DNA of 35,117 bases from an uncultured Flammeovirgaceae bacterium (GTDB taxonomy: Bacteria > Bacteroidota > Bacteroidia > Cytophagales > Cyclobacteriaceae). The position numbers were made by a program, and so were the translations under genes. Positions 8,367 through 17,300 of this stretch are shown one piece after another (within the stretch, counting starts at the first letter, position 1; every line of letters begins with the position of its first letter). The notes under the pieces were generated by a model. That model saw only the letters and a program-made list of their open reading frames with translations, had not been told where the DNA came from and made no database searches. The DNA lies in assembly GCA_937899105.1 (NCBI GenBank), contig CALBPF010000359.1, forward strand, positions 1 to 35,117, read 5' to 3'.

Positions 8367-10016
8367 TTATATTAGGATTCTTACCGGATCTTCAAGGAGA
8401 CCTTTCAAAGTCTTAAGGAATGCAGCAGCCAACGCACCATCTACCACCCTATGATCCGAACTTAAAGTAACTTTCATTACGCTACCCGGAACGAGTGTTC
8501 CATCTTTCACCACTGCGGTCTGTTTAATACCACCAACCGCTAGAATACAAGCATCCGGAGGATTAATAATAGCAGTGAACTCTTCCACGCCAAACATTCC
8601 AAGGTTTGAAATCGTGAATGTATTCCCTTCCCAGTCGCTAGGCTGAAGTTGCTTATTATGTGCCTTTTCTGCTAGCTGCTTAACCTCCGTTGATATATGA
8701 GAAAGTGGCTTGTTATCGGCAAACCTAACAACAGGCACTAAGAGGCCTTCATCTACCGCTACAGCCACACCTATATGTACATGCTGATTGTACCTGATCT
8801 TATCACCTAACCATGATGAGTTTACTTTTGGATGCTGCCTCAAGGCCGCTGCAACAGCTTTAATTACCATGTCATTAAAGCTAATTTTTACAGGCGCCAC
8901 CTCATTCATGGATTTGCGAGCTTCAATAGCTTTATCCATATTGATTTCCATAGTAACATAGAAATGAGGAGCTTCAAACTTACTTTCAGAAAGGCGCTTG
9001 GCAATTACCTTTCTCATCTGCGAGACGCTCTCTTCTGAGTATTGCTCCTCACCAACTATTTGCGGAAGTGCAACCGGGGCAGCAGAACTTGCCACAGGAG
9101 CAGACGATAGCTGAGGCTGTGCGGAAGGCGTGAAGTTCTCCACATCACGCTTTACAATACGACCGTTATCTCCTGAACCATTAATTTGTTTAATATCATA
9201 ACCCTTCTCCTCGGCCATTTTACGTGCTAATGGAGAAATCTTGATTCTTCCGTTAGCAGTAGTAGAAGTACTTGCTACAGCGGCGCCATTAGAGCTAGGT
9301 ACAATTTCTTTTTTCTGTTCAGTTTTAGCTACGTCTTTAATCGTAGCTTCTTCACTTTGTGGATCTGGCTTACCGCCGGAAGATGACTGTACTCTCAAAA
9401 GCGCTTCGTAATCGGCTCCATTTTCGCCTATAATGGCAATCACTCCATCAACCGGCACTGCACTACCCTCTTCAACACCAATATACAATAAGTTACCGTC
9501 TTCATAAGCTTCCAATTCCATGGTAGCTTTATCTGTTTCCACTTCAGCGAGTATATCACCTGATTTCACTTCATCTCCCACTTTCTTAATCCAGGAGGCA
9601 ATAGTGCCTTCTTCCATAGTATCGCTCATTTTAGGCATGGTGATAACCGAAGCATTTATTGATGATGTATCAACAGGTTCAATTTCAGTAGAAGCAGCAG
9701 CAGATGAACTGTCGCTGGCCTCGCTGGAAGCAGACGTATTATTTGAAGCTTCAGTAAGTAAGTTGCTTATATCTTCTCCCTTGTTTCCAATTATCGCTAT
9801 AACACCATCAACAGGAACCGCATCCTTTTCATTTACACCTATATGCAGAAGTACACCGTCTTCATAAGACTCCAACTCCATAGTTGCCTTATCCGTTTCA
9901 ACCTCTGCTAAGATGTCTCCCGATTTAACTTCATCCCCTTCTTTCACTAACCATGATGCAATTACACCCTCTTCCATGGTATCACTCATTTTGGGCATGC
10001 GAATTACTTCTGCCAT
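8367..10016 (-). CDS. pdhC: Pyruvate dehydrogenase E2 (dihydrolipoamide acetyltransferase), two lipoyl domains
   Basis: 549 residues. E2 transfers the acetyl group from lipoamide to CoA in the pyruvate dehydrogenase complex. Two lipoyl domains (about 1-80 and 124-205) each carry the lipoylation motif EVETDKATMELE, joined by Ser/Ala-rich and charged linkers. A peripheral subunit-binding domain follows (ISPLARKMAEEKGYD, about 255-295). The catalytic domain starts near MRKVIAKRLSESK and ends with the acyltransferase motif SDHRVVDG (His522, Asp526). The start is the first ATG, about 20 nt after a predicted transcription start. E1 and E3 genes are not in the window. A 2-oxoglutarate or branched-chain E2 is less likely, given the double lipoyl domains and PDH-like linker style. 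Confidence 0.94.
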   Translation of the reverse strand: MAEVIRMPKMSDTMEEGVIASWLVKEGDEVKSGDILAEVETDKATMELESYEDGVLLHIGVNEKDAVPVDGVIAIIGNKGEDISNLLTEASNNTSASSEASDSSSAAASTEIEPVDTSSINASVITMPKMSDTMEEGTIASWIKKVGDEVKSGDILAEVETDKATMELEAYEDGNLLYIGVEEGSAVPVDGVIAIIGENGADYEALLRVQSSSGGKPDPQSEEATIKDVAKTEQKKEIVPSSNGAAVASTSTTANGRIKISPLARKMAEEKGYDIKQINGSGDNGRIVKRDVENFTPSAQPQLSSAPVASSAAPVALPQIVGEEQYSEESVSQMRKVIAKRLSESKFEAPHFYVTMEINMDKAIEARKSMNEVAPVKISFNDMVIKAVAAALRQHPKVNSSWLGDKIRYNQHVHIGVAVAVDEGLLVPVVRFADNKPLSHISTEVKQLAEKAHNKQLQPSDWEGNTFTISNLGMFGVEEFTAIINPPDACILAVGGIKQTAVVKDGTLVPGSVMKVTLSSDHRVVDGALAAAFLKTLKGLLEDPVRILI

Positions 10017-10042
10017 ATTCTGGATTTTCTAGTTTAAGCTTT

Positions 10043-10073
10043 CAAAAATAGATGTTATATCAACTTTATTCAA
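10043..10073 (-). promoter_or_regulatory. Promoter of pdhC (Bacteroidota type)
   Basis: On the minus strand, TTG (10073-10071), 20 nt of spacer, then TATTTTTG (10050-10043). This fits the Bacteroidota -33 TTG / -7 TAnnTTTG promoter. Transcription would begin about 20 nt before the pdhC ATG. Confidence 0.5.
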
Positions 10074-10085
10074 CAGATGATTACA

Positions 10086-13000
10086 TTAAAAGTTGATGCC
10101 TCCAAAAATAATTTCTACCGAGGTACCCCCGGAAGTATTAAAGTCGTTGGCTCGAATATTAACTATTCGTGCGCCTATTTCAATATTTGGCACAAACCTC
10201 ATCACATTAATGTCAAAGGTGAGTTCAACTCCGTAAGAAAAGTAATTGTTGGTAAGTGTTGTGCTACCAAAAAATGTACCTACCGGACTACTTCCGATAG
10301 CCTCTGCCAAAAAGAAGTTGCGAACAAAGTTTTCACGACCAATATCAGCAAACAAGTTGGCCTTTACTCGTTTAATATTTAGAACCGGTCCAAGGCTCAA
10401 ATCCGGGTAAAGGAGAGGTAAAGCATAGTTTGCTTGAAGAGAAGCAAATGTTTCTTCATCAGGATAAGAGTATCCTCTGGGTTTGAAAATAACATTTCTG
10501 AAACTGTAATTATTAACCACCGGATCAGTATTCTTACTTTGGTAGCCTCCACGAAGAAAAAATGAATGGTTATTAACTAAACCTGGAAAAAAAAGACCTC
10601 CTCGAATACCGGTGGTAGCGCCTTCAAAATCTCCGGAAATCGTACTTAATCTATTAAAAACCAAGAATTGACCCCACTTACTATTTATATCTCTGGGGCT
10701 CTGTTTCATTACGTTGGTAAAGGATATTTCAAAATCATTGAATATCAAATCACCATTATCTACCTCATCTACCTCCACGTCGAAGAGGTCGACAAAGGTT
10801 GAGTCACTACCGTTTACTTCAACCAGTACATCTTCAAAAAATCGATCTCGTCCTGTTGCTCGTGAATTACTTTCAAAATCTGTGACCTTTCTAATTCCAA
10901 TGTTATTGCTGATTTCCAATTGAGTGAAGTACTTACTATTCGTTAGGACAAAGGGGAGCCGGAGCCCGGTAAGAAAGGTAGATTCGTCCCACTTATACGA
11001 ATTAGTACTTCTTGTTCCTATTTGATATTCAAAATCTATAATTGGATACCACGCCTGATAACTTAAGGCAGCAGAGGCAAAGCCACTCTCTTCTTCAACA
11101 TCATAAACATACCCCAGTGATAGGTTTGTATTACTTAGTAGATCCCTTGAAAAAATACCGACCTCAGCTCGTACTAAATCTGTTGAAGCAAATGGACCCC
11201 AGCTATGAATGTTTATCATATGCTTCAATTTACTAAAATTCTTAACCTCATACTTTTTATTAGGTACACTTTGGAGTAAATCCTCATTTTGTTCCTGTTC
11301 GATCAGTGGTTCATAATAAGCCTCACTTTTAGCTTCTAATTCGTCCAGAGGTTTCCATGAACTCTCATCCATAGTAATTTTTACTACATCTAATCCATTT
11401 ACCGTATGGTCGTTATAGTACATGGTTTTTCCATCCTTACTTAACACGGGATTGTAAGCCCCATACTTACTAGTTGTAATTTGATATACCACTCCATCGG
11501 TCAAGTCTTTAACATAGATATTGTCAATTCCGCTCTTTGGCGAATTATAAAATAGCAAATTACCTCTTAGAACCGGGTGGCCTACATTCTCATCACCATA
11601 TTCGGTGAGCTGGGTTTCACCTGAAGATTCAATATCATATTTAACTATAGCTTTGCCTGCATCGGTAGTTTTTAATATCACCACAGATCGGCCGTCTTCA
11701 GAAAACCTTGGCATCCCAAGTTGAGCATTATCACGATTTTCAAAAACCTTCTTTTCCCGACCCGTATATGCATCTAAGATGACAAGGTTGTATTGGTTCT
11801 GCTCTAAATTACGGACAGTGGCAATGTTATATCCGTCCGGAGAAATGGCTGCACCTGCATATCTTGATTTATTTGTAATGGTCCTTTTCTCACCACTGGC
11901 AAAATCGTACCATTTTATAACAGAATATGTTTTAGCTCTCCACCTCGGATCAAAATGAAATTCATTCCATACAACCTTATATTGGGTAGATGAAAGCATG
12001 GCAGCATCATTAATTATGCCGGGCACAAATTCTTTCGAATGACTACCATCGGGATTGAATTTGACGAGCTGCTCAATGTCTGCAATGCCAGACTTCATGG
12101 CTACAACAGACCCATCTTCCAAAATCTGTGGGAAGCTATAATCGGTAAAAATATTATTACCTCGTGAGTTAACTCGTTCAAAAGTAGTGGGCTCAATACT
12201 ATTAAGTTGATTGTTCCAAATTCCTTCGAGTTCGTCCATCATATTATTGTAAGTAGGCACTAGGTATTGACCTGTGTGCCTTTTAACTGAATTAGAGAAA
12301 GTAAAAGGCACAAAAGGCCAGCGCCATGCATCATTAGTGATTTCATCCATAATCTCGGCCTTATTGGTTCTGCGCCTGATGTGGGTCACCATATGGTAAC
12401 CTAGTACATAATGATCGGGCACAAAGTCTTTAAATGATCTTAGATGCTGCTTATTATAGTCGTATCTTTTGCCTTCAAGCAAATTAGCTCTAAACACGCG
12501 GTCAAAATCAGGAATACGGCCTCTTCCACTTGAAGTTAATAAGGTTTCCGTAAGCGTGGCATCACCTTCCCAAAACCAAGGTGGAGCGGCAGTAAACGCC
12601 ATACCGGCCTGGGTATTTTGGCCAAATAGATAATAAAATAGTTTGTTCCATCCAGTTCTACTTTGACTAAATTGTACTACATGCCGATATTCATGAATGG
12701 CTAATAAATCCATCCATTCATTCGTACCTATGAAATTATAATTCTGTGGAGCAGTTGTAAAAAACTCACTTCTTCGTGGGCCAAGTGTTACAAATCCGTT
12801 AGAAATAGAATTCTGATTTTGAAGTACAATTGAAAGCTTTTTGGGTTGTTTATTCCCCAGTGTCTTGCTCACAGGTAAACTAATGTGTTCCAGCGTATTG
12901 GCCACACGTTGAGCTTCTTCATCGAACCCTCTAGGAAAAATAATTCTAAAGCCTGGTGTATTAATTTGACTCCATTTTAATGAAGATGGGTTATTATCTA

Positions 13001-13088
13001 GCACTCTGGTCTGAGCGAGGGAAAATTGTATGGTTACCGTAGGTATCGCTAAGGTTAGAAAAATAGAAGCAATGAATTTCAATTTCAT
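10086..13088 (-). CDS. HExxH peptidase-like / beta-propeller / outer-membrane barrel fusion protein
   Basis: 1000 residues from the ATG at 13088. An in-frame TTG at 13106 is possible, but the ATG places a good signal peptide (MKLKFIASIFLTLAIPTV..SLAQ) at the N-terminus and follows GGAG. Residues about 30-280 resemble the peptidase MA-like gluzincin fold: HEYRH (His132, Glu133, His136) and WFWEGDA (Glu174), with the third ligand 38 residues on. Residues about 300-600 hold TolB/WD40-like propeller blades (SEDGRSVVILK, SKDGKTMYYND, SPDGYNIATVR). From about 650 to the end, alternating beta-strands with an aromatic terminus suggest a surface-antigen-type barrel. I infer an outer-membrane protein with a possible zinc protease domain; no gene name is recognised. 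Confidence 0.8.
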   Translation of the reverse strand: MKLKFIASIFLTLAIPTVTIQFSLAQTRVLDNNPSSLKWSQINTPGFRIIFPRGFDEEAQRVANTLEHISLPVSKTLGNKQPKKLSIVLQNQNSISNGFVTLGPRRSEFFTTAPQNYNFIGTNEWMDLLAIHEYRHVVQFSQSRTGWNKLFYYLFGQNTQAGMAFTAAPPWFWEGDATLTETLLTSSGRGRIPDFDRVFRANLLEGKRYDYNKQHLRSFKDFVPDHYVLGYHMVTHIRRRTNKAEIMDEITNDAWRWPFVPFTFSNSVKRHTGQYLVPTYNNMMDELEGIWNNQLNSIEPTTFERVNSRGNNIFTDYSFPQILEDGSVVAMKSGIADIEQLVKFNPDGSHSKEFVPGIINDAAMLSSTQYKVVWNEFHFDPRWRAKTYSVIKWYDFASGEKRTITNKSRYAGAAISPDGYNIATVRNLEQNQYNLVILDAYTGREKKVFENRDNAQLGMPRFSEDGRSVVILKTTDAGKAIVKYDIESSGETQLTEYGDENVGHPVLRGNLLFYNSPKSGIDNIYVKDLTDGVVYQITTSKYGAYNPVLSKDGKTMYYNDHTVNGLDVVKITMDESSWKPLDELEAKSEAYYEPLIEQEQNEDLLQSVPNKKYEVKNFSKLKHMINIHSWGPFASTDLVRAEVGIFSRDLLSNTNLSLGYVYDVEEESGFASAALSYQAWYPIIDFEYQIGTRSTNSYKWDESTFLTGLRLPFVLTNSKYFTQLEISNNIGIRKVTDFESNSRATGRDRFFEDVLVEVNGSDSTFVDLFDVEVDEVDNGDLIFNDFEISFTNVMKQSPRDINSKWGQFLVFNRLSTISGDFEGATTGIRGGLFFPGLVNNHSFFLRGGYQSKNTDPVVNNYSFRNVIFKPRGYSYPDEETFASLQANYALPLLYPDLSLGPVLNIKRVKANLFADIGRENFVRNFFLAEAIGSSPVGTFFGSTTLTNNYFSYGVELTFDINVMRFVPNIEIGARIVNIRANDFNTSGGTSVEIIFGGINF

Positions 13089-13175
13089 AACTCCAAAATA
13101 AAACAATTCCGATTACATTTAATTAGGTATTAAGTAATGATGGGGACAATTAACCGCATTGTTGGTAATATGCCA

Positions 13176-13589
13176 TTACAGTATCATCATACCCAGCTTA
13201 GGAATCAGTTTCTGGATTTTACTTTTCAACAGGTCGCCATATTCATCAATGTTTAGATAGCCTTTGGCGCCTTTATCAAACATTTTCCCAATTATGATTT
13301 GATCGTTAAAATCATCTATTATAAGTATTGGGATTTTAAGTCCAGCCGTCATTTCGCTAACCTTGTCTAGAAAATCTACTCCAAGGCTATACGTATCAAT
13401 AATAACTAAGTCCTTATTGGAAATCCGTTCATTTATTGAATTCTTTGGTGTAATCTTCAATAAATGAAAATTGTACATAGTAAAACACTCTTCGGGAATA
13501 GTGTCAAATACAGCGCTCGATGCGCTTAAAAATAATATAGAAGGTTTCTGCTCGGTCAAGGAAATTAAGTTTTGTGCAAATCTAGCCAT
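13176..13589 (-). CDS. Degenerate receiver-domain protein
   Basis: 137 residues that follow a CheY-like pattern without an output domain: strand 1 (SILFLSAS), strand 3 with a possible phospho-acceptor (DLVIIDTYS, Asp65), strand 4 (IPILIIDDFND) and strand 5 (GAKGYLNID). The acidic pair after strand 1 is absent, the conserved Thr/Ser after strand 4 is replaced by Asp, and the conserved Lys after strand 5 is not there. Normal phosphorylation is therefore unlikely. It lies 63 nt after the NarL-type regulator, beyond a hairpin, and may have evolved from it as an accessory or decoy. Assignment rests on secondary-structure pattern only. Confidence 0.65.
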   Translation of the reverse strand: MARFAQNLISLTEQKPSILFLSASSAVFDTIPEECFTMYNFHLLKITPKNSINERISNKDLVIIDTYSLGVDFLDKVSEMTAGLKIPILIIDDFNDQIIIGKMFDKGAKGYLNIDEYGDLLKSKIQKLIPKLGMMIL

Positions 13590-13626
13590 ACCAGGCTATT
13601 GACTTTTAAGCAGACTTACTTAAATC

Positions 13627-13648
13627 AAATAAGTGGCAGCACTTATTT
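13627..13648 (-). terminator. Hairpin after the response regulator
   Basis: Perfect 9-bp stem AAATAAGTG / CACTTATTT with a GCAG loop, a few bases after the stop of the NarL-type regulator. On the minus strand the stem is followed only by GATTTAAG, so termination may be partial. It separates the kinase-regulator pair from the receiver-like gene. Confidence 0.5.
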
Positions 13649-13652
13649 CTGA

Positions 13653-14306
13653 TTAAAGGCTATCAAATAATGCATTTTTAACAGCATAAAGTACAAGTCC
13701 TGTTGTGTTTTTAGCTCCAGTTTTTTCTAGTAAATTTCTTTTATGCACTTCTACGGTTCTAACGCTTATAAATAACTTATCGGCTATTTCTTGATTTGAA
13801 CATTCATCTAATATAAGTTCATAAACCTCCTTTTCTCTAGGAGTCAGTGGCGTGGCTAGTTCGTCCGATCGTGACTTTGCTTTTTTCCTTGCCAGATTAT
13901 TCATTACCGTTTGTGCTACCTCCTTACTGTAATATACATCATCTTCCATCACAGAGGAAATAGCGCTTTTCAGTTCTTTTTCATCACAGTTCTTTAGCAG
14001 ATAGCCACTAGCTCCGGCATCCATCATAGCTTTTATATGCTGGTAATCGTTATGCATGGTCAAAGCGATAATTTTAAGATCAGGATGATCTTTAATCAAA
14101 TGCCTGGTTGTTTCTATGCCATCCATTCCATCCATATTTATATCCATAAATACGAGATCGACGTGTTCCTTATTAAGTAGATTAACAGCATCGGGTCCAT
14201 TATGGGCCTCGCCTACTATATTATACTCATTATCATTTTCCAGATACAGTTTAATACCATCTCTCACAATTTTATGATCATCTACAATGGCTATTTTCTT
14301 ACTCAT
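13653..14306 (-). CDS. NarL/FixJ-family response regulator
   Basis: 217 residues. The N-terminal receiver has the acidic pair (IVDDH, Asp9-Asp10), phospho-acceptor Asp55 (LVFMDINMDG), switch Thr83 (IIALTM) and Lys105 (GYLLKN). The C-terminal LuxR-type helix-turn-helix (about 150-210) contains LTPREKEVYELI and the recognition region NQEIADKLFISVRTVEVHK. Its ATG overlaps the stop of the upstream sensor kinase as ATGA, so it is the cognate partner, translated in coupling with it. Target genes cannot be read from the sequence. Confidence 0.95.
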   Translation of the reverse strand: MSKKIAIVDDHKIVRDGIKLYLENDNEYNIVGEAHNGPDAVNLLNKEHVDLVFMDINMDGMDGIETTRHLIKDHPDLKIIALTMHNDYQHIKAMMDAGASGYLLKNCDEKELKSAISSVMEDDVYYSKEVAQTVMNNLARKKAKSRSDELATPLTPREKEVYELILDECSNQEIADKLFISVRTVEVHKRNLLEKTGAKNTTGLVLYAVKNALFDSL

Positions 14307-17300
14307 GATACTAATAGTTTTAATGGTATTTCTACAGTTATAATTGTCCCTCTGTTTGGAGCTGTATCCATATTGAAGTCTCCCGACAAAGAGCTTGTTC
14401 TCGTTTTCATGCTTCTCAGCCCAAAATTGTCACCCCTGGCAAAGACAGCTTCTTTGTTAAATCCAATTCCGTCATCTTCAATAGTCAATATAAGTTCATT
14501 ATCATATTTCATTAGTTGGATCACCACCTTAGTTGCTTGACTGTATTTGAGTATATTGTTTACAGCCTCTTGTGTAATCCGATATAGATGAACTTCTAAT
14601 TTTTTATCGAAACGTTGTCTGTTCAGGTTTTGGTAAAACGAAAAATCGATCTCACTAACAGAGTTAATATCTGCTAACATACTCTCTACCGAGGGTACAT
14701 ATCCAAAATTGTCAATACTTCTTGGCATCAGGTTGTGTGCGATATCCCGACTTTCCCGAATAGCAGCATTCAGGCTGTTGAGACTATTGATAAGTTTATT
14801 GAAACCTTTATGTTCCTTTGATATATCTCTTTTAAGAGCATTTAAGTTTAAAGCAGCTGTTGTTAGCTTTTGCCCGAGCCCATCATGGAGTTCTTTGGAG
14901 ATACGTTTGCGCTCATTATCTTCGGTATCTATTATAGTGCCAACGATTCGCTCCTCAGACTCGACCCTATCCGTAATATCCGTTATGAAACCTTCTAGTA
15001 AATTCGTGCCGGGAATACTACTTCCCTGCTCCCATACCCACTTAATTTCCCCATGTTTAGTTTTTATTCTGTAAACAAGGGTATAAGATCTGTTTTCTCT
15101 TATAGCTTGTTGTATTCGTCTGTAACTCTCTTCTTTGTTAGTATCAAGCGAAAGATCGGCAAACTTCACTTCTCCTGATTCAAGTTCTCTAGCTGAATAG
15201 CCTGCCAGCTCTAATATCCCTTCACTGGCAAATACTATAGGCCATTCAGGATCATTCTCACACTTATATACCATACCTGGTAGATTTGACATCAAACCAC
15301 TAAGCATACGCTCATTCTCCATCAATGCCAATTCCGCTCTCTTACGATCATCAATATCTATATGAACACCGATGGCCCTTGTAGCCCTGCGCTTAGAGTT
15401 CCGTGTCACCACCTGTCCCCTGGTCATTATCCACTTATACTTGCCAGATTTGGTTTTTATTCGATATTCCTCTTCAAAAAGCTCAGATTCACCTCTTAGG
15501 TATTGTTTCAATTTTCTGACCGAGATTTTTTTATCATCAGGGTGAAGTAGGTCGTAAAAGAATTTGGACTTAGTTTGCATTTCATTGGGTTCGTAACCAA
15601 GCATTCTGGCCATGTAATCATTGTAAGACAAGTCATCGGTTTCAACATTCCAATCCCATGTACCTTGCCGCGCTCCTTCAATGGCAAGCTGTAGCCTTTT
15701 CTCACTTTCCAACTTATCCGTCACATCAATTAGTATTCCATCAAGCACTATTTTACCATCTATTTCTACTACCCTAAATCTATCAAGTACCCATTTGACA
15801 CCTCCTGATACTGTTTTAACAGCTATCGTATGTTCACCGCCAGAACTATAAGATACTTTACTTGTATAATTACTTCTTACAAGATCATGATAATTTGGGA
15901 GTGTACAATCCCAAAGTGTTATACCTTGACGCATAAAGTCCTCTTTTGAAATTTCAAAAAGGCTCTGCGAACCTTCGCTTACAAATATCACTTCAAAGTC
16001 TTGATCCGGGTCAAGTCTGTAAGCCATACCAGGTAGGTTTGACATCATGCTACTTAGCAGTTGTTCCTGATCTCTCAAGGCGAATTCAGCTACTTTACGA
16101 TCATTGATGTCAATATGTGTTCCTATTGCCCTGAGTGGGGTGCCGTCAGACCGTCTTTGAACCACTCGACCTCTTGTTTGTATCCATTTCCAATCTCCAT
16201 CCTTGGTACCAAGCCTGTACTCCTTCTCATAGTAAGTGGTAAAGCCACTCAAATGGTTATCAAGGGCTTTTTTTGTTTCTTCTACATCATCCGGGTGTAA
16301 GGTTTCAAAAAACCTATCGAAGGCATTATCAATTGACTTATTGTTAAAACCTAACATTTCTATAGCATACTCGTTCAACTTAAGCTCGTTCGTTTCAATG
16401 TCCCAATCCCACATACCTTCCCTGGCTCCTTCAATGGCCATTTGCAGTCTTTGTTCACTTTCCAGCTTATCGCTGATATCCATTAAGAGTCCATCTATTA
16501 CAATTTGGCCGTTACTAAGCTTTACCGGCTTAAACCTATCTAATACCCATTTTATCTGTCCATCTACTTCCAATGGAATTACAAGCTCACTAGGCGTCAT
16601 ACTTTCCACGCTTTTGAACGTTTCAGCACGTACGAGCTCATGGTACTCTTTCATAATGAAATCACTGGGTTTATACCCCTTGCTCAAAAACTCCTCAGGA
16701 CTCATATTAAGTAATTCCTGAACACCATCACTAACAAAGATCATTGTGAAGTCCTTATCAACATTCAACCTCCAGGCCATACCAGGAAGATTGGCCATCA
16801 TACTTTTTAATTGCTGTTGGGACCTCACTAACGCAGACTCCGCCACTCGGCGATCAGTGATATCAATTCCTATACCCCAGTCGTGCCAGCCTGGAATTGG
16901 ATTTGTACTCGCCTTATGAAGCCAAGAAATTGTGCGCTTGCTACCATCCTTACATGTAATTACCGTTTCGTCCTCATAATTCTTTGATTCCTTCCAGCTA
17001 GATCTTAGTGAATTACGATAGTCTTCATCAGGATATAGCCATTCAAACGCTCTTGGATTACCAATAATTTCTTCAGAGCTATAACCGGTAACTTCCTCAC
17101 ACTTGTTATTCCAAACTACAATTCGCCCATGTTCATCGAAAGCATCCAGCATAACAGGTACGGTTTGTACCGCAAGCCTCATTTTTTCTTCGTTTTTCCT
17201 TAGCTCTTCAATCATCTCACGCTCTTTGGTCACATCCCGAGATACAAACATTATATGAGTGACTTCATCCTTACTGCAGATAGGGATCATTGCAGATTCG

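Noticed and set aside
13089..13106. TTG start of the large outer-membrane protein
   Set aside because: The ATG at 13088 gives a proper signal peptide at the N-terminus and has GGAG just before it.
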